Positions 8,452-16,468 of a DNA stretch of 64,000 nucleotides are shown here, piece after piece. The translations under genes were made by a program, and so were the position numbers. Within the stretch, counting starts at the first letter, position 1. Each line of letters begins with the position of its first letter. The notes below the pieces were generated by a model. The model made no database searches and was not told where the DNA came from. It saw only the letters and a list, made by a program, of their open reading frames with translations. Source of the DNA: Lysobacter arvi (GTDB lineage Bacteria > Pseudomonadota > Gammaproteobacteria > Xanthomonadales > Xanthomonadaceae); contig JARUHG010000001.1 of NCBI GenBank assembly GCA_031216755.1, forward strand, positions 806,001 to 870,000, read 5' to 3'.

Positions 8452-9216
8452 ATGGCAAAGCTGCGCCACACCGACTGGCCCGATCGCCTGTGGATCATCC
8501 GCCACGGCCAGAGCGCCGGCAACGTGGCGCGCGATCTGGCCGAGGCGTCGGGCCTGGAACTGATCGACATCGCCACGCGCGACGCCGATACCCCGCTTTC
8601 CGAGCTCGGCCAGGCGCAGGCCGACGCGCTCGGCGCGTGGTTCGGCGAGTTGCCCGCGCCGGAACAGCCCAACATCGCCTTCAGCTCGCCGTTCGTGCGC
8701 TCCGCACAGACGTGCCGGGCGATCCAGCGCCGGCTCGCCGAAGAGGTCGAGGTGCAGCTGGACGAACGGCTGCGCGAGAAGGAGTTCGGCATCCTCGACC
8801 GCTACACGGTCCACGGCATCCGCAGCAAGTTCCCCGAACTCGCGGCGCAGCGGGCATCGGTGGGCAAGTTCTACTTCCGGCCGCCCGGCGGCGAGAGCTG
8901 GTGCGACGTGATCCTGCGGTTGCGCAGCGTGATCGAGGTGCTGCGTCGCGATCACGTTGGCGATCGCGTCGTGATCGTCGCGCACCAGGTGATCGTGAAC
9001 TGCTTCCGTTACCTGCTCGAATGCATGGACGAAGCCGAAGTGCTCGAGCACGACCGGCGCGCGGACGTGCCCAACTGTTCGATCACCGAATACGCCATCG
9101 ACCGCACCGATCCGGACTCGCGCTTCTGCCTGGTGCGCGCGAACTACGTCGTGCCGACCATCGAGGATGCCGCCGCCGTGACCGTCGCCCCGGACAAACC
9201 CGCGGGTCCGAAATGA
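8452..9216 (+). CDS. Histidine phosphatase family protein (phosphoglycerate-mutase-like)
   Basis: This 254-residue cytoplasmic phosphatase has the catalytic motif RLWIIRHGQSAGN near residue 15, where the His is phosphorylated. A second His lies in VVIVAHQVIVNCF near residue 180, with a Glu in the REKEFG segment. The ATG at 8452 has GAGGG just upstream; the frame stays open further back but without family sequence. The stop overlaps the start of nnrD by ATGA, so the two are co-translated. Substrate unknown: such proteins include fructose-bisphosphatases, sugar phosphatases and broad phosphatases. Confidence 0.88.
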   Translation: MAKLRHTDWPDRLWIIRHGQSAGNVARDLAEASGLELIDIATRDADTPLSELGQAQADALGAWFGELPAPEQPNIAFSSPFVRSAQTCRAIQRRLAEEVEVQLDERLREKEFGILDRYTVHGIRSKFPELAAQRASVGKFYFRPPGGESWCDVILRLRSVIEVLRRDHVGDRVVIVAHQVIVNCFRYLLECMDEAEVLEHDRRADVPNCSITEYAIDRTDPDSRFCLVRANYVVPTIEDAAAVTVAPDKPAGPK

Positions 9217-10100
9217 CGACGCCGCGCGCGACGGCATTGGCCTCGCCCGCCACGCCGATCACGGCGCGGCTGCTTCGGCGCATGCCGCTGCCCCCGTGCA
9301 GCGACGTCGAGGGCAAGGACGATCGCGGACGCGTGCTCGTGGTCGGCGGGAGCGCGGAGATCGCGGGTGCGGTCGCGCTCAGCGGCGTTGCGGCGCTGCG
9401 TACGGGCGCGGGGAAGCTCCAGCTCGCGACGGCCTCCTCCGCGGCCGCGGCGATGATGGTCGCCGTACCGGAAGCGCGCGTGATCGGGCTCGACGTGGAC
9501 GGGGATGGCCGGCTGTCGGACGTTCCGCAGGCGCTGGCGGAGGCGGCTTCTCGCACCGACGCGCTGGTGCTCGGGCCGGGCATGGAATCGTCGGACGCCT
9601 CCACGCGGTTCGCCTCCGCGCTGTTGCGCCACGGCGATGCGCCCTGCGTGCTCGATGCCGGCGCGCTCGCCGCATACGACACACCGCGCGACGGCCCGCT
9701 GATCCTCACGCCGCATGCCGGCGAAATGGCGGAACTCACGTCGCGGTCGCGCGAGGACGTCACGGCGCGCGCGGCGGAAGTCGCGCGGGATTTCGCGCTC
9801 GCCACCCGCACGGTGATGGTCCTCAAAGGCCCGACGACGCATGTCGCCGGGCGCGACGGCACCGTGTGGCGCCACTACAGCGACTGCCCGGGCCTGGCGA
9901 CGTCGGGCTCCGGCGACGTGCTCGCCGGCGTGATCGCCGCGTTGATCGCACGCGGCTGCACGCCGGAGCAGGCGGCGGTCTGGGGCGTGTGGCTGCATGC
10001 GCGCGCGGGACGCCGTGCAGCGCTGCGCATCGGACGCCTCGGGTTTCTCGCACGCGAGGTCGCGGACGAACTACCACGCGTGCTGGGGCGCTATTCGTGA
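9213..10100 (+). CDS. nnrD: ADP-dependent NAD(P)H-hydrate dehydratase
   Basis: This enzyme repairs hydrated nicotinamide cofactors (S-NADHX, S-NADPHX) using ADP. The protein has 295 residues and holds only the dehydratase (YjeF C-terminal, ribokinase-like) domain, with no epimerase domain. Motifs: DRGRVLVVGGSAEIAGA (about 36-52), LGPGM (about 120), LTPHAGEMAELT (about 165) and the C-terminal SGSGDVLAGVIAAL (about 230) holding the catalytic Asp. The start overlaps the phosphatase stop (ATGA). The epimerase partner is not in this window. Confidence 0.92.
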   Translation: MTTPRATALASPATPITARLLRRMPLPPCSDVEGKDDRGRVLVVGGSAEIAGAVALSGVAALRTGAGKLQLATASSAAAAMMVAVPEARVIGLDVDGDGRLSDVPQALAEAASRTDALVLGPGMESSDASTRFASALLRHGDAPCVLDAGALAAYDTPRDGPLILTPHAGEMAELTSRSREDVTARAAEVARDFALATRTVMVLKGPTTHVAGRDGTVWRHYSDCPGLATSGSGDVLAGVIAALIARGCTPEQAAVWGVWLHARAGRRAALRIGRLGFLAREVADELPRVLGRYS

Positions 10101-10179
10101 GACCGCGCGTGCCGACGCGCCTCGAACGACGCGGCATCGCGGGTGGCGATGGCCGCGGCAATCTGTTCGCGCCGGATGC

Positions 10180-10670
10180 CTACGTCGCCTCGCGTGGCCT
10201 GGGCCGTTGTGCGAGCCAGCGATCGAGCTGGTTCGCGAAGGCCTGCCGGTCGCGCGCGTGGAACGCAGGCGGACCGCCGGTCTGCACGCCTGCGCCACGC
10301 AGCTCCTCCATGAAGTTCCGCATCGACAGGCGTTCGGCCATGTTCTCGCGGCTGTAGCGCTCGCCGCGGGGATTCACCGCGACGCCGCGCCCTTCTCGAT
10401 GACGCGCGCGGCCAGCGGGATGTCCTGCGTCACGACCAGGTCGCCGGGCTGCATGCGCTCGACGATCGCGCTGTCGGCCACGTCGTAACCGCCCTGCACC
10501 TGCACGGCGCGGATGAAGCGCGAGGCCGGGCAGCGGACCCACTGGTTCGCCACGAACGTCACCTGCACCTGCGCGCGCTCGGCCGCACGGAACAGGATCT
10601 CGCGGATCACGCCGGGGCACGCGTCGGCATCGACCCAGATCTGCGGCGCGGTGGTGGCCGGCTCGCTCAT
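10180..10670 (-). pseudogene. yaiI: UPF0178 (YaiI/YqxD) family gene broken by a frameshift
   Basis: The family sequence is split over two frames. The N-terminal part starts at 10670 ([20 protein letters not shown]) and runs to [11 protein letters not shown], then ends at a TGA near 10374. The C-terminal part resumes one frame over with [14 protein letters not shown] and [20 protein letters not shown], and ends at 10180. The break is in the GC-repeat stretch at about 10380-10392. A net change of +2 or -1 nt, such as one extra GC, explains it. Both halves are otherwise well conserved, so the lesion is very recent or a sequencing error. The family function is unknown. Confidence 0.85.
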
Positions 10671-10861
10671 CGGACGCGGTCCGGTCGGGAATCGGTGTGC
10701 ATGGAATGCAGGCGGATACAGGAACGAGCCGGCAACTTGCCGCATCGGGCGCGCCTTGTCCTACACAGGGGCGGCATCCTGAACGTCCCGGTCAGCGGAT
10801 CACGAAACGAATGCATCTGGCTGGCTACGTTTCACCACCCCGAACCACGAACGCGTCGCGT

Positions 10862-11077
10862 ATGAGCCCTACCGTCCAGACCCTTCCGCCCGGCTGGCGC
10901 ATCGAAGCCCGGAGCCCCAAGTCGCGCGGTTTCGAGGATTGTGCGATCCGGATCACCAGCCCGACCGGCGAGGTCGTCGAGTATCTCGCGCGCCCCTACC
11001 AGGTGGAATGCGACGTGACCCGACAGCTCGAGCAGGCGTTGTCCGCGCAGAGCGCGCCGACCACCGCCGTCGCGTGA
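10862..11077 (+). CDS. Small LPPxWRxE-family protein, paralogue 1 (71 aa)
   Basis: The protein begins MSPTVQTLPPGWRIEARSP and continues with C-x-I-x-ITSPTG, RPYQVEC and a C-terminal TRQLEQAL helix-like segment. The same order of motifs occurs in two neighbours on the other strand (11345-11554 and 11585-11872), which fixes the start at 10862. Length is about 70 residues, soluble, with no signal peptide, and both cysteines are kept in all three copies. I do not recognise a named family. Function unknown; the paralogy is what makes the gene credible. Confidence 0.75.
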   Translation: MSPTVQTLPPGWRIEARSPKSRGFEDCAIRITSPTGEVVEYLARPYQVECDVTRQLEQALSAQSAPTTAVA

Positions 11078-11098
11078 TCGCGCGGGCGGCGCGCCGCC

Positions 11099-11278
11099 TC
11101 AGCCGCGCTGGAAGTACTCGCGGACCTTGGAAGCGGCCGGCCCGACCGCGTCCACCGCGGCGCGGAGCTCCTCCTCCGTGACGTCGAGCGCCTGCGTCCA
11201 GTAACGGACCTCGTGCTCCTGGTGGACGTTGATGCGCGAGCGATCGGGCTCGCCGCGCGTGTTGGTGTTGTCGCCCAT
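11099..11278 (-). CDS. DUF3606 domain small protein (59 aa)
   Basis: Translation gives MGDNTNTRGEPDRSRINVHQ, then an EHEVRYWTQALDVTEEELRAAV segment, and ends KVREYFQRG. This is the usual pattern of DUF3606 proteins (N-terminal DRSRIN, central YWT, then a helix starting at TEEEL and an AVxxVG turn). GGAGG lies 7-11 nt upstream of the ATG. It is convergent with paralogue 1 of the LPPxWRxE proteins and follows the two minus-strand paralogues in the same direction. Function unknown for the family. Confidence 0.82.
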   Translation of the reverse strand: MGDNTNTRGEPDRSRINVHQEHEVRYWTQALDVTEEELRAAVDAVGPAASKVREYFQRG

Positions 11279-11344
11279 GGCAGGCCTCCGTGCGAGCGGA
11301 GGCCCTGGCCTGGGACCATCGCCGTGAGCGCAACGGCAAGCGCG

Positions 11345-11554
11345 CTACGTCCAGCTGGACACATCCTGACCGTAGCCCATCGCTTCCTGCAGTTGCTCGG
11401 TCAATCTGCATGCGCTCTCGTCGGGGCGGTGGACGAAACGGATCTGCAGCCCCTGCGGACTGGTGATGATGAGCGTGCAGTTCGGCCATCCGCAGGCCGG
11501 GCCATGCACTTCCATCCGCCAATCCGGTGGCAGCGTGCGCAGGGGTTCGTTCAT
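11345..11554 (-). CDS. Small LPPxWRxE-family protein, paralogue 2 (69 aa)
   Basis: It starts MNEPLRTLPPDWRMEVHGP and then shows C-x-L-x-ITSPQG, HRPDESAC and LTEQLQEAM, matching paralogues 1 and 3 in motif order and spacing. I chose the inner ATG at 11554, preceded by GGAG, over the ATG at 11566, because all three copies then align from residue 1. It carries an additional cysteine (PACGW) not found in the others. It lies 30 bp downstream of paralogue 3 on the same strand, so the two are probably one transcript. Function unknown. Confidence 0.75.
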   Translation of the reverse strand: MNEPLRTLPPDWRMEVHGPACGWPNCTLIITSPQGLQIRFVHRPDESACRLTEQLQEAMGYGQDVSSWT

Positions 11555-11584
11555 GTTCGACTCCATCGGGTGGGCGGTGCTGGG

Positions 11585-11872
11585 TTACAGGCGGCCATTG
11601 AGCGCGTCGCCGGCGCGCACGTCGTCGCCGATCTGCTCCGGACGCGCGATGCGGAGCGTGGGATCGGACGGCTCGCGCACGTGATGCAACGCGAACATGT
11701 CCGCCTGCAGCTCGCGCGTGATCTCGCACGCGAACTGGAACGGCTTGTGGATGAAGGTGATCTCCTGTCCGTGCGGATTGGTGAGTCGGAGGCCGCATTC
11801 GCGCCGGTCGCGCGACGGAGGCAAGGCTTCGAGCCGCCAACCCGGAGGCAGGCACTGGATGGTGAGGTTCAT
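11585..11872 (-). CDS. Small LPPxWRxE-family protein, paralogue 3 (95 aa)
   Basis: It begins MNLTIQCLPPGWRLEALPP and continues with C-x-L-x-LTNPHG, HKPFQFAC and ITRELQADM, the same plan as its two neighbours. It is longer by a C-terminal tail of about 25 charged residues, ending DALNGRL. GGGAG is seen about 11 nt before the ATG. It is the first gene of a likely minus-strand unit 11872-11099 (paralogue 3, paralogue 2, DUF3606) and is divergent from a response-regulator gene. Function unknown. Confidence 0.75.
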   Translation of the reverse strand: MNLTIQCLPPGWRLEALPPSRDRRECGLRLTNPHGQEITFIHKPFQFACEITRELQADMFALHHVREPSDPTLRIARPEQIGDDVRAGDALNGRL

Positions 11873-12060
11873 GGTCGGTGCTGCTCCCTGTGCAGTCCGC
11901 TGGGACCGTATCCAATCAAACGCCGCTACCGCGTGAAGCCAGCCATGCGCGGGTCGCGGATGCGCCCGGCGTCACCGCGGCTACACATCCTTCCGACGCC
12001 ATTCCGACATCCCCCGCGCCTAGCATCGCATTGCAGGGGGCTGCGACCAGGGGAAGGCCG

Positions 12061-12414
12061 ATGCGCCGTTCGAGCTCGATGCTGTTCGTCGAAGACGATT
12101 CGCTGCTCGCCGAATACGCGGTGGACGCGTTGCGCATCGCCGGCCTGCACGTGCATCCGGTCGCGGACGCGCGCGCGGCGATCGAACTCTTCGTGGACGG
12201 ACGCTTCGACTGCGCGGTGATCGACGTCGAGCTGCCCGGCGGCATCGACGGCGTCGAACTCGCGCGCCGGCTGCGCGAGCTGCGGCCCGGTTTTCCGATC
12301 GTCCTGGCGACCGGCTACGACGCCGATGCGTGCGGCGCGCCCGCGGACCTGCGCGTGTTCCAGAAGCCGTACCGGTTCGAGGACATCGTGGCGGTATTCC
12401 GCGACGGGCCGTAG
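12061..12414 (+). CDS. Single-domain response regulator receiver
   Basis: This 117-residue protein is a receiver domain only (MLFVEDDSLLAEYAVDAL, then the phospho-accepting Asp in CAVIDVELPGG near residue 60, then the Thr in LATGYD and the Lys in FQKPYRFEDI). There is no DNA-binding or enzymatic output domain. An AGGGGAAGG sequence precedes the ATG. No kinase gene is adjacent, so its partner is unknown. It probably acts by protein contact or as a phosphate sink. Confidence 0.88.
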   Translation: MRRSSSMLFVEDDSLLAEYAVDALRIAGLHVHPVADARAAIELFVDGRFDCAVIDVELPGGIDGVELARRLRELRPGFPIVLATGYDADACGAPADLRVFQKPYRFEDIVAVFRDGP

Positions 12415-12451
12415 CTGCCGGGCCGATCGGGCATCGCGCGCCGCAAACGCC

Positions 12452-12457
12452 TAGAAT
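12452..12457 (+). promoter_or_regulatory. Possible -10 element upstream of the YaeQ gene
   Basis: TAGAAT lies 34 bp before the YaeQ start in the short gap after the receiver gene. No clear -35 box is visible. This is a weak prediction from position and sequence only. Confidence 0.3.
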
Positions 12458-12490
12458 GCCGGTCCTCTTTTCGCCCAAGGCATCCCGCAC

Positions 12491-13048
12491 ATGGCGCTCA
12501 AGGCGACCGTGGTCAAGGCCGAGCTGCAGCTCAGCGACCTGGACCGGCACCACTACGCGACCTATCCGCTCACCCTCGCCCAGCATCCGTCGGAGACCGA
12601 CCAGCGGCTGATGGTGCGCGTGGTCGCGTTCGCGTTGTTCGCCAGCGACCGGCTGGAATTCGGCAAGGGCCTGAGCACCGACGACGAGCCCGATCTCTGG
12701 CGCCGCGATTACACCGGCGACATCGAGCAGTGGATCGACCTGGGCCAGCCCGACGAATCGCGCATCCGCAAGGCGTGCGGCCGCGCGCGGCAGGTGATCG
12801 TCGTCAACTACGGCGGCCGCGCCGCCGACCTGTGGTGGGAAAAGAACGCCGCCGCGTTGTCGCGCCTGGACAACCTTACCGTCGTCGACATCGACGCCGA
12901 CACGGTGGACGCGCTGGGCGGGGCGATCGAGCGGAGCATGCGCTTCAACGCGATCATCCAGGACGGCGAACTGCAGCTGATGGGCGATCGCGGCACGATC
13001 GCGCTGCGCGCACGCACGCGCATGGCGCCGGCCACGCAAGCCGCCTGA
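12491..13048 (+). CDS. yaeQ: YaeQ family protein
   Basis: This 185-residue soluble protein matches YaeQ along its length: MALKATVVKAELQLSDLDRH at the start, HPSETDQRLMVRVVAFAL near residue 35, LSTDDEPDLWRRDYTGDIE near 65 and the C-terminal segment INDGELQLMGD-like IIQDGELQLMGD. YaeQ has a PD-(D/E)XK nuclease-like fold, but its activity is unproven. It is followed 4 bp later by the BaiN-like flavoprotein, so the two probably share a transcript. Confidence 0.92.
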   Translation: MALKATVVKAELQLSDLDRHHYATYPLTLAQHPSETDQRLMVRVVAFALFASDRLEFGKGLSTDDEPDLWRRDYTGDIEQWIDLGQPDESRIRKACGRARQVIVVNYGGRAADLWWEKNAAALSRLDNLTVVDIDADTVDALGGAIERSMRFNAIIQDGELQLMGDRGTIALRARTRMAPATQAA

Positions 13049-13052
13049 CGGC

Positions 13053-14243
13053 ATGAACGCGCATTTCGACGTCGTCATCGTCGGCGGCGGCGCCGCGGGG
13101 CTCATGTGCGCGCTGACCGCGGGCCATCGCGGCAAGCGCGTGCTGGTGATCGAGCACGCCAACCGCGTCGGCAAAAAGATCCTGATGTCCGGCGGCGGCC
13201 GCTGCAATTTCACCAACACCGGCGCGTCGCCCGCGCAGTACCTGTCGGCGAACCCGCATTTCTGCAAGTCCGCACTGGCGCGCTACACGCCGTGGCACTT
13301 CATCGAGCTGGTCGAACGCCACGGCATCGCGTACCACGAGAAGGAACTGGGGCAACTGTTCTGCGACGAATCGTCCAAGCTCATCGTGAAGATGCTGCTG
13401 GACGAATGCGCGTCGGCCGGCGTGCGCGTGGAAACCGGCTGCAGCATCGACACGCTGGGCCACGGCGACAGCGACGAGGCGCGGTTCCGCGTGCACACCA
13501 CGCGCGGCAACTTCTCCGCGCCGTCGCTGGTGGTCGCCAGTGGCGGATTGTCGATTCCGAGCATGGGGGCCACGGGCTTCGGGTATGAACTCGCCCGCCG
13601 CTTCGGCCACGCGGTGTTGCCCACGCGCGCGGGGCTGGTGCCGCTGACGCTCAGCGGCAAGCACCAGGAGCGCCTGGCCGACCTCTCCGGCGTCGCGTTG
13701 CCGGTCACCGCGCGATGCAACGGCGCCAGTTTCAGCAACTACCTGCTGGTGACGCATCGCGGCGTGAGCGGGCCGGCGATCCTGCAGATCTCCTCGTTCT
13801 GGCAGCCCGGCGACGACCTGCGCCTGGACCTGCTGCCCGGCCGGGACGCGCTGGACACGTTGCAGCGATGGCAGCGCGAGCGCCCCGCCGCGGAGCTGAG
13901 GACGATGCTCGGCGAGGTGATGCCCAAGCGCTTCGCGCAGCGCCTGTGCGAGCACTGGCTGCCCAGTCGCCCGATGAAGCAGTACAACGCGCCGCAGTTG
14001 CGCGAGATCGCCGCATCGCTGTCCGACTGGCCGCTCGTCGCCAGCGGTACCGAGGGCTACCGCACCGCCGAAGTCACGCTCGGCGGCGTGGATACCGACG
14101 AGGTGTCGTCGAGCACGATGCAGTCCAGGCGCGTGCCGGGCCTGTACTTCATCGGCGAAGTGCTCGACGTGACCGGCTGGCTCGGCGGCTACAACTTCCA
14201 GTGGGCGTGGGCGTCCGGCCACGCCGCCGGCAACGCGGTGTAG
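13053..14243 (+). CDS. NAD(P)/FAD-dependent oxidoreductase, HI0933/BaiN-like
   Basis: This 396-residue flavoprotein has an N-terminal FAD-binding Rossmann motif VVIVGGGAAGLMCALTAGHRG (about 6-26). The family hallmark KKILMSGGGRCNFTN follows near residue 40, and a C-terminal FAD-contact segment GYNFQWAWASGHAAG lies near 380. Family members are soluble and mostly uncharacterised; some reduce steroid-related or dihydro compounds. Position after yaeQ gives no further hint. The assignment to the family is strong, the reaction unknown. Confidence 0.92.
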   Translation: MNAHFDVVIVGGGAAGLMCALTAGHRGKRVLVIEHANRVGKKILMSGGGRCNFTNTGASPAQYLSANPHFCKSALARYTPWHFIELVERHGIAYHEKELGQLFCDESSKLIVKMLLDECASAGVRVETGCSIDTLGHGDSDEARFRVHTTRGNFSAPSLVVASGGLSIPSMGATGFGYELARRFGHAVLPTRAGLVPLTLSGKHQERLADLSGVALPVTARCNGASFSNYLLVTHRGVSGPAILQISSFWQPGDDLRLDLLPGRDALDTLQRWQRERPAAELRTMLGEVMPKRFAQRLCEHWLPSRPMKQYNAPQLREIAASLSDWPLVASGTEGYRTAEVTLGGVDTDEVSSSTMQSRRVPGLYFIGEVLDVTGWLGGYNFQWAWASGHAAGNAV

Positions 14244-14260
14244 GCGCCGCCCGCGGCGCC
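14243..14260. terminator. Hairpin between two convergent genes
   Basis: GGCGCCGC (14243-14250) and GCGGCGCC (14253-14260) form a perfect 8-bp stem between the flavoprotein stop and the M13 peptidase stop. No T run follows on either strand, so termination is uncertain. Confidence 0.35.
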
Positions 14261-14276
14261 CACACCTTCGCGCCGA

Positions 14277-16298
14277 TCACCACACTTCGCAGCGATCCGC
14301 CTCCGGCCGCACCATCGGTGCGTCGGCCTTGCACTGGAAGGCCTCGCGGAATGCCGGCAGGTTCGACAGCGGCCCGTTCACGCGGAACTTCGCGATCGGA
14401 TGCGGATCGCCCTGCACCATCGTGCGCTGCGTTTCCATCCGCGTTTCGTCGCCACGCCACTGGCCCCAGGCGATGAAGAACTGCTGCTGCGGCGTGAAGC
14501 CGTCGAGGGTCGGCTCCGGGCCCTTGCCCTCGCGCGATTTGAGGTACGCGCGATAGGCGATCTTCGCGCCGGCCAGGTCGCCGATGGACTCCCCCAGCAC
14601 CAGCTTGCCGTTGTGGTGCACGCCGGGTTCGATGAAGTAGCCCTCGAACTGCTTCACCACGCACTCGCCCCTGGCCTGGAACTTCCGGTTGTCCGCGGGC
14701 GTCCACCAGTTCGCCAGCCGCCCCTGCGCGTCGAACTGCGCGCCCTGGTCGTCGAAGCCGTGGCTGATCTCGTGCCCGATGACCACGCCGATCGCACCGT
14801 AATTGACCGCGTCGGTGGCGTTCACGTCGAACGCCGGCGGTTGCAGGATGCCGGCGGGGAACACGATCTCGTTCTGCAGCGGGTTGTAGTACGCGTTGGA
14901 CGTCGGCGGCGTCATGCCCCAGCGGCTGCGGTCGGTCGGCTTGCCGATCTGGCTGCGGTTGTCGGCGACGTTCCAGCGCGAGGCGGCGACCACGTTGTCC
15001 CACGCCGAATCGCGCGACACGACCACGCCGTCGTAGGTCTTGAATTTGTCCGGATAGCCCAGCTTCGGGAAGAACGTCGCGCGCTTTTCCAGCGCTTTCT
15101 TCTTGGTGGCCGGGTCCATCCAGTCCAGCTCGTTGATGGTGTCGTCCATCGCCAGCAGGATGTTTTTGACCATCTCCTGCATGCGCGCCTTCGCCTCCGG
15201 CGGGAAGTACTTCTCCACGTACTTCTGTCCGAGCGCTTCGCCCAGCTGCTGGTCGGTGGCTTCCGCGCAGCGTTTCCAGCGCGGCTTGATCTCGGTCGCG
15301 CCGGTGAGGAAGCGGCCGTTGAACGCGAAGTTCTCCTCCACGAACGGCTTGGACAGCGAATCGGCCGCGGCGTTGAGCACATGCCATTGGAGGTAGGCCT
15401 TCCATTGCGGCAACGGCGTGGTCGCCAGCTCGCGATCGACCTGCTGCACGAACGCCGGCTGCGTGACGTTCAGCGCATCGCGCGGGAGCTTCGCCGCATC
15501 GAAGTACGCCTCCCAGTCGAAATGCGGCGCGAGTTTCGACAGGTCGGCGAACGCGGTGGCGTGGTCCTGCAGCTTCGGATCGCGCAGTTGCACGTTGTCG
15601 AGCGAGGCTTGCGCCAGGCGCTTCTCGAACGCGAACACCGTCTGGGCGTTCTGCTTCGCCTGCGCGGCGGGCACGCCGGCGAGTTCGAACATCGTCGCCA
15701 CGTGCGCGAGGTATTTCGCGCGCGCCTCGACGAAACGCGCCTCGGGCTTGAGGTAGTAATCGCGGTCGGGCAGGCCCAGCCCGCCGGCGTAAACGTGCGC
15801 GATGGTCTTCGACGGATCGTGCAGGTCTTCGCCTGCGGACACCTGGAACGGAACCGCGACGCCGACGTCGTGCAGCGTCCGGATCGCGCGCTGGAGACCG
15901 GCCGCATCGTCGATGGCCGCGATGTCCGACAACCACGGCTGCACCGGCTGGCTGCCCAGCGCGTCGACGCGCGATTCGTCCATGCAGGCGGCGTAGAAGT
16001 CGCCGGCGAGCTGGCCCGCGCTGCCCTTGGGCCAATCGGTCCGCGCGGACAGTTCGGTCAGGATGTCGCGGACGTGTTCCTTGTTGACCTCGCCCGACTG
16101 CCAGCGGCGGCTCCAGCGATCCATGTAGCTCGGGATCGGGTTCTGCTGGCGCCACGCGCCGTTGGCGTAATCGAAGAAGTCGGTGCAGGGATCGCCGCTG
16201 CGGTTGATGTCTTCGGGATGGATGCCGTGAACGGCGCCGGCCGACGCGGTGGTGGCGGCGGCGAGCAATGCGACGAGCGGAAGGCTGGACCGGATCAC
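14277..16298 (-). CDS. M13 family zinc metallopeptidase (neprilysin/PepO-like), exported
   Basis: This 673-residue endopeptidase has an N-terminal signal sequence (MIRSSLPLVALLAAATTASA), so it is periplasmic or secreted. The zinc motif HEISH is at about 509-513 and the third ligand Glu lies in GESIGDLAG at about 570. The family C-terminus CEVW (Cys-x-x-Trp) is intact. The substrate-binding NAYYNP near residue 435 is also present. Length is normal for bacterial M13 enzymes. It stands alone: convergent with the flavoprotein and followed upstream by a GTAG-type repeat. Confidence 0.95.
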   Translation of the reverse strand: MIRSSLPLVALLAAATTASAGAVHGIHPEDINRSGDPCTDFFDYANGAWRQQNPIPSYMDRWSRRWQSGEVNKEHVRDILTELSARTDWPKGSAGQLAGDFYAACMDESRVDALGSQPVQPWLSDIAAIDDAAGLQRAIRTLHDVGVAVPFQVSAGEDLHDPSKTIAHVYAGGLGLPDRDYYLKPEARFVEARAKYLAHVATMFELAGVPAAQAKQNAQTVFAFEKRLAQASLDNVQLRDPKLQDHATAFADLSKLAPHFDWEAYFDAAKLPRDALNVTQPAFVQQVDRELATTPLPQWKAYLQWHVLNAAADSLSKPFVEENFAFNGRFLTGATEIKPRWKRCAEATDQQLGEALGQKYVEKYFPPEAKARMQEMVKNILLAMDDTINELDWMDPATKKKALEKRATFFPKLGYPDKFKTYDGVVVSRDSAWDNVVAASRWNVADNRSQIGKPTDRSRWGMTPPTSNAYYNPLQNEIVFPAGILQPPAFDVNATDAVNYGAIGVVIGHEISHGFDDQGAQFDAQGRLANWWTPADNRKFQARGECVVKQFEGYFIEPGVHHNGKLVLGESIGDLAGAKIAYRAYLKSREGKGPEPTLDGFTPQQQFFIAWGQWRGDETRMETQRTMVQGDPHPIAKFRVNGPLSNLPAFREAFQCKADAPMVRPEADRCEVW

Positions 16299-16402
16299 TG
16301 CGACGCCCCTGCTTGGGTAGGTGTCGCCACTATAGCCACCGCACCGGCGCGGGCCGGTGCCGGAAGTCCCGCCTGCCCGCCTGCCCGCCGGCAGTCGCCG
16401 CG

Positions 16403-16455
16403 GTAGCCCGGCAAGCGGAGCGCACCCGGGTGCGGCTGCGCCTTGTCCGGGCTAC
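16403..16455. repeat. GTAG-ended imperfect palindrome (SMAG/REP-like)
   Basis: This 53-bp element begins GTAGCCCGGCAAGCGGAGCG and ends CCTTGTCCGGGCTAC, so its ends are inverted repeats with GTAG/CTAC termini around a GC-rich centre containing CCCGGGTG. This matches the form of the GTAG elements (SMAGs) described in Stenotrophomonas and relatives, which are REP sequences mobilised by REP-associated transposases. It lies in the gap between the M13 peptidase and the VOC gene. I see only one copy in the window. Confidence 0.75.
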
Positions 16456-16468
16456 CAGGGCGTGCTGA

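Noticed and set aside
10091-10179. Short continuation IRREQIAAAIATRDAAS after the UPF0178 stop in a third frame
   Set aside because: The family normally ends where the TAG at 10180 lies, so a second frameshift is not needed. No start or homology supports a separate gene.
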